From JADZAI01 sp964390465 (GTDB lineage Bacteria; Pseudomonadota; Alphaproteobacteria; Micropepsales; Micropepsaceae): DNA of 64,000 nt. Positions 1 to 8,471 of the stretch are shown one piece after another. The DNA lies in assembly GCA_964390465.1 (NCBI GenBank), contig CAYMIJ010000007.1:1-64000 (forward strand), in the 5' to 3' direction. The first letter of the stretch is position 1; each line of letters opens with the position of its first letter. Below the pieces are notes generated by a model that saw only the letters and a list, made by a program, of their open reading frames with translations, ran no database searches and was not told the DNA's origin. The translations under genes were made by a program, and so were the position numbers.

Positions 1-633
1 CAGACCCTGGGCATGACCTTCTCGGTCATGCTGTGGATGCCCTCATGGGGCGGCATGATCAACGGCCTGATGACGCTCTCGGGCGCCGGGGACAAGCTGC
101 GCACCGACCCCGTGCTGCGTATGCTGGTTGTCTCGGTTGCCTTCTATGGCATGAGCACCTTTGAAGGCCCGCTGATGTCGGTGAAGGCAGTGAATGCGCT
201 GTCGCACTATACGGACTGGACCATTGGCCACGTGCATTCCGGTGCGCTGGGCTGGGTTGGCTATGTCAGCTTCGGCGCGCTCTATTGCCTGACGCCCTGG
301 CTGTGGAAGCGCGAGCGGCTCTATTCCAATCAGCTGGTCGAATGGCACTTCTGGATCTCGACCGTCGGCATCCTGCTCTACATCACCTCGATGTGGGTCA
401 GCGGGATCATGCAGGGCCTGATGTGGCGCGCCTATAACGAGTTCGGCTTCCTCAGCTACTCGTTCGTGGAGACCGTCGAGGCAATGAACACCTACTACAT
501 CATCCGTGCGCTGGGCGGGGGCCTGTTCCTCGTGGGTGCACTGATCATGGCCTATAATTTGTGGCGCACGGCGCGCGGCGATGTCCGGTCGGAGGCCGGT
601 ACCGGCGCGTTCGTTCCTGCGGCTGCCGAATAA
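1..633 (+). CDS. ccoN: cbb3-type cytochrome c oxidase subunit I, C-terminal part
   Basis: Catalytic subunit of the high-affinity cbb3 oxidase, which reduces oxygen to water in the cytoplasmic membrane under microaerobic conditions. The reading frame is open from base 1, so the gene starts before the window; 210 residues are visible. Several hydrophobic helices are seen, and the segment WTIGHVHSGALGW carries the paired histidines typical of the haem-ligand region of CcoN. The protein ends in an Ala-rich tail. ccoO follows 11 bases downstream, with ccoQ and ccoP after it, which is the standard order of this operon. The identification rests on sequence pattern and on its neighbours. Confidence 0.95.
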   Translation, partial: QTLGMTFSVMLWMPSWGGMINGLMTLSGAGDKLRTDPVLRMLVVSVAFYGMSTFEGPLMSVKAVNALSHYTDWTIGHVHSGALGWVGYVSFGALYCLTPWLWKRERLYSNQLVEWHFWISTVGILLYITSMWVSGIMQGLMWRAYNEFGFLSYSFVETVEAMNTYYIIRALGGGLFLVGALIMAYNLWRTARGDVRSEAGTGAFVPAAAE

Positions 634-644
634 GGATCACTCCC

Positions 645-1382
645 ATGTTCGACCACGGAAAACTTGAACGTAACTCCATCCTTCTGATCGCCGCCATTCT
701 GGTGACGGTGGCGATCGGCGGCATCGTTGAAATCGCCCCTCTGTTCTATCTCGAAAACACCATCGAGAAGGTGAATGGGGTGCGTCCCTACTCGCCGCTG
801 GAGCTGGCTGGGCGCAATCTCTACATCCGCGAGGGATGCTATAACTGTCACAGCCAGCAGATCCGCCCCCTGCGTGACGAGGTGGAACGTTATGGCCACT
901 ACAGCCTCGCAGCGGAAAGCATGTATGACCATCCGTTCCAGTGGGGCTCGAAGCGTACCGGGCCTGATCTGGCGCGCGTCGGCGGCAAATATTCCGACGA
1001 ATGGCAGCGCGGCCATCTGATCAACCCGCGCGCTCTGGTGCCGGAATCAGTCATGCCGCCTTACGCCAATCTGGCGCGTAACGAACTGCATGTGCCCGAT
1101 ATCCACGCCTTGGTGGCGACCAATGCCACGGTCGGCGTTCCTTATACGGACGACATGCTGGCCAATGCCGAGGCTGACCTGAAAGCGCAGGCCGATCCCA
1201 ACGCCGACAGCAAACAGCTTGAGGCACTGGCCGCCCGTTACCCTAAAGCGCAGATCCGCGACTTCGACGGTGACCCGGCGAAGCTGACGGAAATGGACGC
1301 GATCATTGCCTATATGCAGATGCTTGGCACGCTGGTCGATTTCTCGACCTACGAACCCAAAGCCCCTGACAATATCAGGTAA
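645..1382 (+). CDS. ccoO: cbb3-type cytochrome c oxidase subunit II (monohaem cytochrome c)
   Basis: Membrane-anchored monohaem cytochrome c that passes electrons from CcoP to the CcoN active site. The protein has 245 residues, with one N-terminal transmembrane helix (about residues 11-33) and then the c-type haem motif CYNCH at about residue 70 followed by SQQIRP, a signature of CcoO. I chose the ATG at 645, with a purine-rich stretch (AAGGA) 10 bases upstream. A longer frame to 561 exists but would overlap ccoN and add an Arg-rich extension not seen in the family. The stop codon overlaps the ccoQ start. Confidence 0.96.
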   Translation: MFDHGKLERNSILLIAAILVTVAIGGIVEIAPLFYLENTIEKVNGVRPYSPLELAGRNLYIREGCYNCHSQQIRPLRDEVERYGHYSLAAESMYDHPFQWGSKRTGPDLARVGGKYSDEWQRGHLINPRALVPESVMPPYANLARNELHVPDIHALVATNATVGVPYTDDMLANAEADLKAQADPNADSKQLEALAARYPKAQIRDFDGDPAKLTEMDAIIAYMQMLGTLVDFSTYEPKAPDNIR

Positions 1383-1546
1383 TGGCAATGACCTTTCAGG
1401 CCATGTCCGAATTTGCGAGATCGTGGGGTCTCGTCTCCCTGGTGGTGATGTTCAGCGTCGCAGTTGTTTATGCACTCTGGCCGTCCAACCAAACCAAGTT
1501 CAACAAAGCCGCGCATATGCCGCTCGATGAGGAGCAGGAGCCGTGA
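1382..1546 (+). CDS. ccoQ: cbb3-type oxidase small subunit CcoQ/FixQ
   Basis: A 54-residue protein with one transmembrane helix (about residues 16-34), followed by a short charged tail ending in LDEEQEP. Size, position and the pattern of a helix followed by W-P-x-N agree with CcoQ, which stabilises the oxidase complex. The ATG overlaps the ccoO stop (TAATG), and the last codon overlaps the GTG start of ccoP, so translational coupling is likely. An alternative ATG lies two codons downstream. Confidence 0.9.
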   Translation: MAMTFQAMSEFARSWGLVSLVVMFSVAVVYALWPSNQTKFNKAAHMPLDEEQEP

Positions 1547-2412
1547 GCACCAAACGCGAAAAAGACGAAGTCTCGGGCATCGAGACAACCGGCCATGAGT
1601 GGGACGGGATCCGCGAACTCGACAATCCGCTGCCGCGCTGGTGGCTGTGGATCTTCTATGCCTGTATCATCTGGTCAATTGGCTATTGGGTGGCAATGCC
1701 CGCATGGCCACTGATCAGCGATTATACGCGCGGCATGCTGGGCCATTCGCAGCGCCTTTCGGTGGAACAGGCGATGTCGGACCTCAAGGCCTCACGCGCC
1801 GATCTGGGCCAGAAGCTCGCCAGCATGACACCGCAGCAGATCGAAGCCGATCCGCAGCTTTCCCAAGCGGCGCTCGCCTGGGGCCGCTCGGCTTTCGGCG
1901 ACAACTGCGCGACCTGCCATGGCGCGGGCGGCGGCGGCAATGTCGGCTACCCCAACCTGAATGACGATGTATGGCTGTGGGGCGGTACACTGGACGACAT
2001 CAAAAAGACCGTCACGGTCGGTGTGCGTTCAACACATGCCGACACACGCAACTCGCTGATGCCGTCGTTCGGTAAGGACGGGATTTTCACCCCCGAGCAG
2101 GTCAACGACGCCGCCGAGTATGTGCTGAGCCTGCACGGCAAAAGCACTGATGTAGCTGCTGTCACACGCGGCACCCAGCTGTTCGCTGACAACTGCGCCG
2201 CCTGTCATGGTGCAGATGCCAAGGGCATGCGCGAGTTCGGTGCCCCGAACCTGACCGACAGCGACTGGCTGTATGGTGGCGACAAGGAAACCATCGTCAG
2301 CACCATCGCCAATGCACGGGCTGGCGTCATGCCGACCTGGGGCGGGCGTCTTGATGCGCCCACCATCAATGCACTGGCGGTTTATGTTCACTCTCTGGGA
2401 GGCGGCGAGTAA
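1543..2412 (+). CDS. ccoP: cbb3-type cytochrome c oxidase subunit III (dihaem cytochrome c)
   Basis: Membrane-bound dihaem cytochrome c that receives electrons from soluble cytochromes or the bc1 complex and passes them to CcoO. The 289-residue protein has an N-terminal hydrophobic segment around residues 30-55 (RWWLWIFYACIIWSIGYW) and two cytochrome c domains, with haem motifs CATCH (about residue 124) and CAACH (about residue 220). The start is GTG, overlapping the ccoQ stop by four bases. Length and domain order match CcoP. Confidence 0.96.
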   Translation: MSTKREKDEVSGIETTGHEWDGIRELDNPLPRWWLWIFYACIIWSIGYWVAMPAWPLISDYTRGMLGHSQRLSVEQAMSDLKASRADLGQKLASMTPQQIEADPQLSQAALAWGRSAFGDNCATCHGAGGGGNVGYPNLNDDVWLWGGTLDDIKKTVTVGVRSTHADTRNSLMPSFGKDGIFTPEQVNDAAEYVLSLHGKSTDVAAVTRGTQLFADNCAACHGADAKGMREFGAPNLTDSDWLYGGDKETIVSTIANARAGVMPTWGGRLDAPTINALAVYVHSLGGGE

Positions 2413-2417
2413 ACTCA

Positions 2418-2434
2418 CGCCACCACCTGTGGCG
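2418..2434 (+). other. small inverted repeat between ccoP and ccoG
   Basis: A perfect 6-bp stem CGCCAC/GTGGCG with a 5-base loop lies in the 44-base gap after ccoP. No T-run follows, so it is not a clear terminator. It could be an mRNA processing or stability element separating the structural (ccoNOQP) from the assembly (ccoGHIS) transcript. Confidence 0.25.
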
Positions 2435-2456
2435 GCAGGTTTGACCCGGTAAGGTA

Positions 2457-3965
2457 ATGACAATCGAAGCACCCGAGCACAGCGCGGCCACTCATGCCGC
2501 AGAGGGCGTGCTGCGCTCGGACGTTCAGGCGGTCAATTCGGCCACGCGCCGCCAGCTCTATAAAGCGCGAGAGCCGATTTATCCCAAAGCCGTCAATGGT
2601 ACCTTCCGCAAGATCAAGTGGGCAGCAATGGGATTGCTGCTCGCCATTTATTATATCGTGCCGTTCCTGCGCTGGGATCGCGGCATCGGCAAACCCGACC
2701 AAGCGGTGCTGGTCGATCTTGAACACACGCGCTTCTATTTCTTCTTCATTGAGCTGTGGCCGCAGGAAATCTATTACATTGCCGGTCTGCTGATCGCTTC
2801 GGCACTGGGACTTTTCCTGTTCACGGCTTTGTTTGGCCGTGTGTGGTGCGGCTATGCCTGCCCGCAGACAGTGTGGACCGATCTTTATGTTGCCGTTGAG
2901 CGGCTGGTCGAGGGCGACCGCAACCAGCGTATCCGTCTGGCGAAAGAGCCGTGGTCTCTGCGCAAGATCGGCAAATACACAGCAAAACACATCATCTGGC
3001 TGCTGATCGCCATAGCGACCGGCGGCGCGTGGGTGCTGTATTTCTACGATGCACCCACCTTGCTGGCCGAGTTCTTCACCGGCCAGGCGCCGATGATGGC
3101 CTATGCCTTCGTGGCGATCCTCACCTTCACCACCTATTCACTCGCCGGTTTCATGCGCGAACAGGTCTGCACCTATATGTGCCCATGGCCGCGCATACAG
3201 GCCGCCATGACGGATCATGAAACCATGTCCGTCACTTACCTGAAGGCACGCGGGGAGCCGCGTGGACCGCACAAGAAGGGCACAAGCTGGGACGGGCGCG
3301 GCGACTGCATCGACTGCAACCAGTGCGTCGCCGCCTGCCCGATGGGCATCGACATCCGCGATGGCGACCAGCTGGAATGCATCAATTGCGGACTGTGCAT
3401 CGACGCCTGCGACGAGGTGATGGACAAGGTGCAGCGGCCCCGCGGCCTCATCGCCTTTGAAAGCCATGAGAACGTGGCACGCGTACGCGAAGGCAAACCG
3501 CGCGCCTTCCACTTCTTCCGTACACGCACGGCCTTCTATGGCATCCTGCTGACCATTGCGGCGGGCATCATGCTGGCCGCGCTCATCACGCGCTCGCAGA
3601 TTGATCTGAACGTCATCCGCGACCGCAACCCCACCCATGTGCGCCTGTCGAACGGCGATATCCGCAACGCCTATACGGTGAAGATCATGAACCGTTCGGT
3701 GTCGCCTATGGACATCAGGATTACAGTCACCGGCCTGCCCGGCGCGATGATCCGTCAGGCGGGCGGACAGAACGCCGAGGAAATGGCGGGCGATGTGCTG
3801 CTGCCCGTCAATGCCGACGAATTGCGCTCGGTGCGCCTGCTCGTCACCATCCCGGCTGCATCCATCGCCGATAACAGCATGCCGTGCACCATCACGGTGA
3901 CAGATGTGAAAACCGGCATTGCAATGGATGACCGCACGGTCTTCGTCACAGGGGGCGGGAAATGA
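2457..3965 (+). CDS. ccoG: cbb3 oxidase accessory protein CcoG (RdxA/FixG), polyferredoxin-like cupric reductase
   Basis: Membrane ferredoxin-like protein needed for cbb3 biogenesis; the family reduces Cu(II) before copper is delivered to CcoN. The 502-residue protein has several N-terminal transmembrane helices with the motif GYACPQTVW, a CTYMCPWPRIQ segment, then two 4Fe-4S motifs (CIDCNQCVAACP and CINCGLCIDAC, about residues 284-322). One more helix and a C-terminal immunoglobulin-like domain follow. Length and order are typical. Its stop overlaps the ccoH start (ATGA). Confidence 0.95.
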   Translation: MTIEAPEHSAATHAAEGVLRSDVQAVNSATRRQLYKAREPIYPKAVNGTFRKIKWAAMGLLLAIYYIVPFLRWDRGIGKPDQAVLVDLEHTRFYFFFIELWPQEIYYIAGLLIASALGLFLFTALFGRVWCGYACPQTVWTDLYVAVERLVEGDRNQRIRLAKEPWSLRKIGKYTAKHIIWLLIAIATGGAWVLYFYDAPTLLAEFFTGQAPMMAYAFVAILTFTTYSLAGFMREQVCTYMCPWPRIQAAMTDHETMSVTYLKARGEPRGPHKKGTSWDGRGDCIDCNQCVAACPMGIDIRDGDQLECINCGLCIDACDEVMDKVQRPRGLIAFESHENVARVREGKPRAFHFFRTRTAFYGILLTIAAGIMLAALITRSQIDLNVIRDRNPTHVRLSNGDIRNAYTVKIMNRSVSPMDIRITVTGLPGAMIRQAGGQNAEEMAGDVLLPVNADELRSVRLLVTIPAASIADNSMPCTITVTDVKTGIAMDDRTVFVTGGGK

Positions 3966-4447
3966 GCACGCGCCCTCTGACCGGACGCCATGTCCTGATC
4001 ATATTCCTTGGCTTCTTCGCACTGGTGATCGGTGTCAATGTTCTGATGGCGACGCTGGCCATCAGAACCTTTTCAGGCGTTGAGGAAGACAGCGCCTATA
4101 CCAAAGGGTTGGCCTATAATGCCAAGCTCGCCGAGCGCGATCAGATGGCGCGCTATGGCTATGAGGTGACGCTGGACGCAGCGCGCACGGCCACCGGCGC
4201 CGCCACACTGACCGCGCACTATGTGCAGAACGGCCAGCCTGCCCATGGCCTCAGTGTGGAAGCCACCATCCGCCATCCGGCCAATGCCCATCTGGACCGC
4301 GCCGTGACGCTGACCGATGCGGGTGATGGCCGTTATAGCGCCGAGCTCAGCGGACTGGATGCCGCCAACTGGACTGTGATCCTGACCGCCCATGACGGCA
4401 GCCGCCTCGTGTCAGAGGCGCGGAAGGACGGTCTATGGCTGCACTGA
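3962..4447 (+). CDS. ccoH: cbb3 oxidase assembly protein CcoH/FixH
   Basis: A 161-residue protein with one N-terminal transmembrane helix (about residues 10-33) and a periplasmic beta-rich FixH domain. The sequence around YTKGLAYNAKLAERDQMARYGYEV is the family hallmark (shown here in part: GLAYN). FixH proteins stabilise CcoI and the assembling oxidase. It overlaps ccoG by 4 bases and ccoI by 13, so the genes are translationally coupled. Confidence 0.92.
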   Translation: MSTRPLTGRHVLIIFLGFFALVIGVNVLMATLAIRTFSGVEEDSAYTKGLAYNAKLAERDQMARYGYEVTLDAARTATGAATLTAHYVQNGQPAHGLSVEATIRHPANAHLDRAVTLTDAGDGRYSAELSGLDAANWTVILTAHDGSRLVSEARKDGLWLH

Positions 4448-6624
4448 CGCATCTGGCGCGCACCACCGCCCATGATGCGCGGCCTGACCCGGCCCCGTTT
4501 GTCACGCGCACACCGGAAGGCGCGCGACGGTTGGAACTGTCAGTGCCTGAAATCCACTGCGCCTCGTGCATCCGCGCCGTCGAGGGCGCGTTGCAAAGAC
4601 TTGAAGGCGTTGAAACAGCCCGCGTCAATCTCGGTACGCGCAAGGTCGCCGTCACCTGGCGCGATGCGCGGCTGAAAGCGGAAACCATCGTCGATACGCT
4701 CGATCACGCAGGCTTCCTCGCTATTCCGTTTGATGTCCGCGCCAATGAGGCCGCCGATGGTGTCGAAGGGCGTTTCCTCGTGCGCTGCCTTGCCATTGCC
4801 GGGTTTGCGGCGGGCAATGTCATGCTGTTCTCCGTCGCCATCTGGTCGGGCCTTGGCGGCGAGATGGGTTACAATACCCGCCTGCTGTTCCACATTCTTT
4901 CCGGCGTCATCGCGGTGCCCGCGACGCTTTATGCCGGCCTGCCCTTCTATCGCTCTGCCCTGAAGGCGCTGAGCGCCGGTCGTGCCAATATGGACGTGCC
5001 GATCTCGCTCGGCGTGCTGCTGTCGCTGGTGCTCAGCATTTACCAGACGGCGATCGGCGCGGATTATGCCTATTTCGATGCCTGTGTGTCACTGCTGTTT
5101 TTCCTGCTGATCGGTCGCTATCTCGATCACATGCTGCGCGACAAGGCGCGCGGTGCGGCCAAGTCTCTGCTCGCCATGCAAAGCGCCAGCGCGCGGCGTA
5201 TTCTGCCCGGTGGTGAGGCAGCGGCGGTTGCTGTGCGCGATGTGCTGCCCGGCGATCTGCTGCTGGTCATGCCGGGCGAGCGCGTGCCGGTTGATGCGGT
5301 GGTGGAAGACGGTGCCTCGGATGTCGATGTCTCGCTCGTTTCGGGCGAGTCGCTGCCCATCCATGCGGCGGCAGGATCACGGCTTGGCGCGGGCGCACTG
5401 AACACCTCCGACAGGCTCACGGTGAAGGCGCTGGCGCGTGTTGAGGATTCGCTGGTTTCTGAACTGGCACGCATCGTCGAGGCAGGAGAACAGAACCGCT
5501 CGCGCTATGTGAAGCTGGCCGACAAGGCCGCACGGCTTTATGTGCCGGTCATTCACACCATCGCTGCGCTGGTGTTCGTCGGCTGGTGGGCATGGGGCGG
5601 TGATTTCACACAGGCGCTTTATAACGCCATCGCCACACTCATCATCACCTGTCCGTGCGCGCTCGGCCTCGCCGTGCCGGTGACACAGGTTGTGGCGGTC
5701 GGGCGGCTGCTGAAATCTGATGTGCTGGTGAAGTCGGGCGATGCGCTGGAACGCCTGGCGGGGGCAGACACCGCCGTGCTCGACAAGACCGGCACACTCA
5801 CCTTTGGCCGTCCATCACTGACCGGCCCATGGGACAATGCGATGCTGGCCGATGCTGCGCGTCTCGCCCGCACCAGCCGTCACCCGCTGGCGCGCGCGCT
5901 GATTGCTGCCGCGGGCACCGGGCCGGTCGCGGCAGCGGCACGCGAAGTGCCGGGCTTCGGCGTGGAAGCGGATGTGGATGGCGAACGCTGGCGACTGGGG
6001 CGCGCCGCTTGGGTTGGCGCTGAGGCTGGCGATGACGGGCTGGAGCTGTGGTTCGCGCGTGGCAATGCCAGCCCCAAGCGCTTCGTCTTTGAAGACCAGC
6101 CACGACCTGATGTGGCGGAGCTGGTGCAGGGCATGAAAGCGCGCGGCCTTGGTGTGCATCTGCTGTCAGGCGACAGGGCCAGTGTGGCGGGACCGCTCGC
6201 TGCCCAGTTCGGCATTGCGGACTGGCGCGCGGGCGTCACCCCGCAGGACAAGGTGGACTATCTGAAAGCGCTCGCCGCCAACGGGCGCAAGGTGCTGATG
6301 ATCGGCGATGGGCTGAACGATGCCCCTGCCCTTGCCGCCGCGCATGTTTCCATCGCGCCAGCTTCAGCATCTGATGCCGCACAGGCGAGCGCTGATTTCG
6401 TTTTCTGCGGGGAACGGTTGCAGCCTCTGCTTGAAACCATCGACGTGTCGCGCAAAACCAGACGCCGCATTCTGGAAGGCTTCGGCTTTGCGGCGCTGTA
6501 TAATGTCGTGGCAGTACCGTTTGGTGCGGCAGGTTTCGTCACACCACTGATCGCAGCCATCGCCATGTCGTCATCTTCGCTGGTCGTGACGCTGAACGCA
6601 CTGCGCCTGATGAAAAGGCGCTAG
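4435..6624 (+). CDS. ccoI: copper-transporting P1B-type ATPase CcoI/FixI
   Basis: Copper-exporting P-type ATPase that supplies copper to the cbb3 oxidase. The 729-residue protein has an N-terminal heavy-metal-associated domain with CASC (C42 and C45) and a transmembrane metal-site CPC motif (C406-P-C408). It has the phosphorylation motif DKTGT (D450) and the hinge motif GDGLNDAPAL, so all catalytic elements are intact. It lies between ccoH (13-base overlap) and ccoS (2 bases apart). The position within ccoGHIS separates it from the CopA type used for copper detoxification. Confidence 0.96.
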   Translation: MAALTHLARTTAHDARPDPAPFVTRTPEGARRLELSVPEIHCASCIRAVEGALQRLEGVETARVNLGTRKVAVTWRDARLKAETIVDTLDHAGFLAIPFDVRANEAADGVEGRFLVRCLAIAGFAAGNVMLFSVAIWSGLGGEMGYNTRLLFHILSGVIAVPATLYAGLPFYRSALKALSAGRANMDVPISLGVLLSLVLSIYQTAIGADYAYFDACVSLLFFLLIGRYLDHMLRDKARGAAKSLLAMQSASARRILPGGEAAAVAVRDVLPGDLLLVMPGERVPVDAVVEDGASDVDVSLVSGESLPIHAAAGSRLGAGALNTSDRLTVKALARVEDSLVSELARIVEAGEQNRSRYVKLADKAARLYVPVIHTIAALVFVGWWAWGGDFTQALYNAIATLIITCPCALGLAVPVTQVVAVGRLLKSDVLVKSGDALERLAGADTAVLDKTGTLTFGRPSLTGPWDNAMLADAARLARTSRHPLARALIAAAGTGPVAAAAREVPGFGVEADVDGERWRLGRAAWVGAEAGDDGLELWFARGNASPKRFVFEDQPRPDVAELVQGMKARGLGVHLLSGDRASVAGPLAAQFGIADWRAGVTPQDKVDYLKALAANGRKVLMIGDGLNDAPALAAAHVSIAPASASDAAQASADFVFCGERLQPLLETIDVSRKTRRRILEGFGFAALYNVVAVPFGAAGFVTPLIAAIAMSSSSLVVTLNALRLMKRR

Positions 6625-6626
6625 GC

Positions 6627-6794
6627 ATGGACGCGCTCGTCATCCTCATTCCGGCTGCGCTGATTTTAGGGCTGGGTGCGCTTGGCGTCTTTCTGTGGAC
6701 GCTGCGCTCCAATCAGTATGAAGACCTCGATGGCGCCGCCTGGCGGATCATCTCGCAGGATGATGAGGACGCGCCGGAGAAACCCGAAGCATAG
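6627..6794 (+). CDS. ccoS: cbb3 oxidase maturation protein CcoS
   Basis: A 55-residue protein with one N-terminal transmembrane helix, followed by FLWTLRSNQYEDLDGAAWRI, the conserved CcoS core, and an acidic tail. CcoS is needed to insert cofactors into CcoN. It begins two bases after ccoI and completes the ccoGHIS assembly operon. It was too short for automated detection but is clear from sequence and context. Confidence 0.92.
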   Translation: MDALVILIPAALILGLGALGVFLWTLRSNQYEDLDGAAWRIISQDDEDAPEKPEA

Positions 6795-7120
6795 CCCCGC
6801 ACAGCGCGGCGCAGGGCCTGACGGTTGCGGCGACGTGCGGCGGCGGAAGGTGGGCGCAAGGGACACGCGCCTGCGCTTAGGTGCGCCGCACAATGGGCCG
6901 CCGTGCTCATATCGGCCCCACCGCCACGCCGGTTGGACGGATCGGCGGACATGACCTGAACAGGGCCAGTGGATGAGCAGATGAAATCCATCAGCGTGCC
7001 GCCCCCGGCCAGAACCGGCAGAGGCAGAAAGGCGCGCAGCAAAATCGCATAGCTCGCCAGCCCGGCCAGCAGTACCGAGCGGCGGTAGGATGCAAATAGA
7101 TTTGTCCCCTGCCGTGTCAT
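6713..7120 (-). CDS. possible small secreted or membrane Cys/His protein (weak DUF2946 resemblance)
   Basis: A 135-residue minus-strand frame starting at the ATG at 7120. A basic N-terminus precedes a hydrophobic helix (about residues 15-38), then come FICSSTG and HCAAHLSAGACP motifs that recall DUF2946 proteins, small exported proteins often linked to copper. The C-terminal half is Arg/Ser-rich and overlaps ccoS antisense by 82 bases, which makes the 3' end doubtful. The FNR-type box at 7155-7168 lies 35 bases upstream of this start. This may be a real FNR-linked gene or a chance frame; apart from it the region 6795-7256 holds no gene. Confidence 0.4.
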   Translation of the reverse strand: MTRQGTNLFASYRRSVLLAGLASYAILLRAFLPLPVLAGGGTLMDFICSSTGPVQVMSADPSNRRGGGADMSTAAHCAAHLSAGACPLRPPSAAARRRNRQALRRAVRGYASGFSGASSSSCEMIRQAAPSRSSY

Positions 7121-7154
7121 TGCCTCATTGTGCAATCTGTCAGCCCAACCGCCC

Positions 7155-7168
7155 TTGACCCGCATCAA
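7155..7168 (+). promoter_or_regulatory. FNR/FixK-type box
   Basis: TTGACCCGCATCAA fits the FNR/FixK consensus TTGAY-N4-RTCAA. It is centred at 7161.5. For the rightward acyl-CoA dehydrogenase, a class II position (-41.5) would place the transcript start near 7203, leaving a leader of about 54 bases. For the leftward small frame the same rule puts the start on its ATG. The target gene is therefore undecided. Confidence 0.6.
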
Positions 7169-7256
7169 ATAGCGTCTCTTGACGTAAAGGGAGCATTGAC
7201 GCGCCGCTTCAGGGATTCCTTGATAGCCGCAGAAAAACATATCGGAGAAAACGCTC

Positions 7257-8459
7257 ATGGCCGCCGATACGGCGCAACAGGAAGCCTTCCGCACAACGGT
7301 GCAGGACTGGCTTCAGCAGAACTTCCCCGCCTCGCTGAAAGGGCGCGGATCGATCATGTTCAATCTCAACGCCGATCTCGACGAGCCTGACTTCAAGGCC
7401 TGGAAACAGGCGATGGGCGCCAAAGGCTGGGGCGTACCGACATGGCCGAAGCCCTATGGCGGGGGCCTAAGCAAGGACGAGGCCCGCATCCTGCAGCAGG
7501 AAATGACCAAGGCCGGAGCATGGAACCCGATCGGCGGCATGGGTGTGATGATGTTCGGCCCAACGCTGCTGGAATATGGCAACGAGGCGCAGAAGCAGCG
7601 CTTCATGCCAGGCATCGTCTATGGTGCCACACGCTGGTGTCAGGGCTTTTCAGAACCCGGCGCCGGGTCTGACCTTGCCTCGCTCGCCACACGCTGCGAG
7701 GACAAGGGCGATCACTTCCTCATCAATGGCCAGAAGATCTGGACGTCTGGCGGCCAGTATGCCGATTGGATGTTCGCGCTGGTGCGCACCGACACGACCC
7801 GCAAGCACGAGGGCATTTCATTCGTCGTGTTCGACATGAAAACGCCTGGTGTCGAGGTGCGGCCCATCCAGCTCATCTCGGGTAATTCGCCGTTCTGCGA
7901 AACCTTCCTGACCGATGTGAAGGTGCCGAAGGATCAGCTTGTCGGCCCGCTCAATGGCGGCTGGAGCATTGCCAAGCGCCTGTTGCAGTTCGAGCGCCAG
8001 AGCCTTTCGGGCGGCGGCGGCACAGGTGGCGGCACGGCGCGCTTCGGCGCCCCCGACATCGAACGCATGGTGGAAAAATATGTCGGCCGTGATGCCGAAG
8101 GACGGGTGGCAGACCCTGATCTGCGCGCGCGGCTGATCGCCCACCACATGGAAGCGCGCGCCTTCGGCCTGACCCTGCAACGGGCGGCGGCAGAATCGAA
8201 GGCCGGTGCCGGACCCAGCGCCGCAACCTCGATCATGAAGAATGTCGGCGCGAAGATCACCCAGGATCGCGCCGAGCTGTCGATTGAGATGATGGGAAGC
8301 CAGGGCCTTGGCTGGGAAGGCGATGCCTATAACGCCTATGAGCTGGGCATGGTGCGTGGCTGGCTGGGCGGCAAGGCCGTCACCATCTATGGCGGCTCGA
8401 CCGAAATCCAGAACAACATCATCGCCAAGCGCATGCTTGGCATGCTCGACCATCAATAG
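7257..8459 (+). CDS. acyl-CoA dehydrogenase (PimC-like large subunit)
   Basis: FAD-dependent acyl-CoA dehydrogenase of 400 residues that introduces the alpha,beta double bond in beta-oxidation. Visible signatures are the FAD/substrate loop WCQGFSEPGAGSDLA (about residues 129-143), the QKIWTSGGQYADW segment and the C-terminal IYGGSTEIQNNIIAKRMLG. It is followed 12 bases later by a second, shorter acyl-CoA dehydrogenase. Such pairs (PimC/PimD and actinobacterial FadE pairs) usually form heteromers, so I infer a joint enzyme. The start has the ribosome-binding stretch CGGAGA upstream. The substrate is not shown by the sequence. Confidence 0.9.
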   Translation: MAADTAQQEAFRTTVQDWLQQNFPASLKGRGSIMFNLNADLDEPDFKAWKQAMGAKGWGVPTWPKPYGGGLSKDEARILQQEMTKAGAWNPIGGMGVMMFGPTLLEYGNEAQKQRFMPGIVYGATRWCQGFSEPGAGSDLASLATRCEDKGDHFLINGQKIWTSGGQYADWMFALVRTDTTRKHEGISFVVFDMKTPGVEVRPIQLISGNSPFCETFLTDVKVPKDQLVGPLNGGWSIAKRLLQFERQSLSGGGGTGGGTARFGAPDIERMVEKYVGRDAEGRVADPDLRARLIAHHMEARAFGLTLQRAAAESKAGAGPSAATSIMKNVGAKITQDRAELSIEMMGSQGLGWEGDAYNAYELGMVRGWLGGKAVTIYGGSTEIQNNIIAKRMLGMLDHQ

Positions 8460-8471
8460 GCGGAGACGAAC

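Noticed and set aside
561..644. Longer ccoO start at 561
   Set aside because: It would add 28 Arg/Gly-rich residues and overlap ccoN; the ATG at 645 gives the normal CcoO N-terminus.
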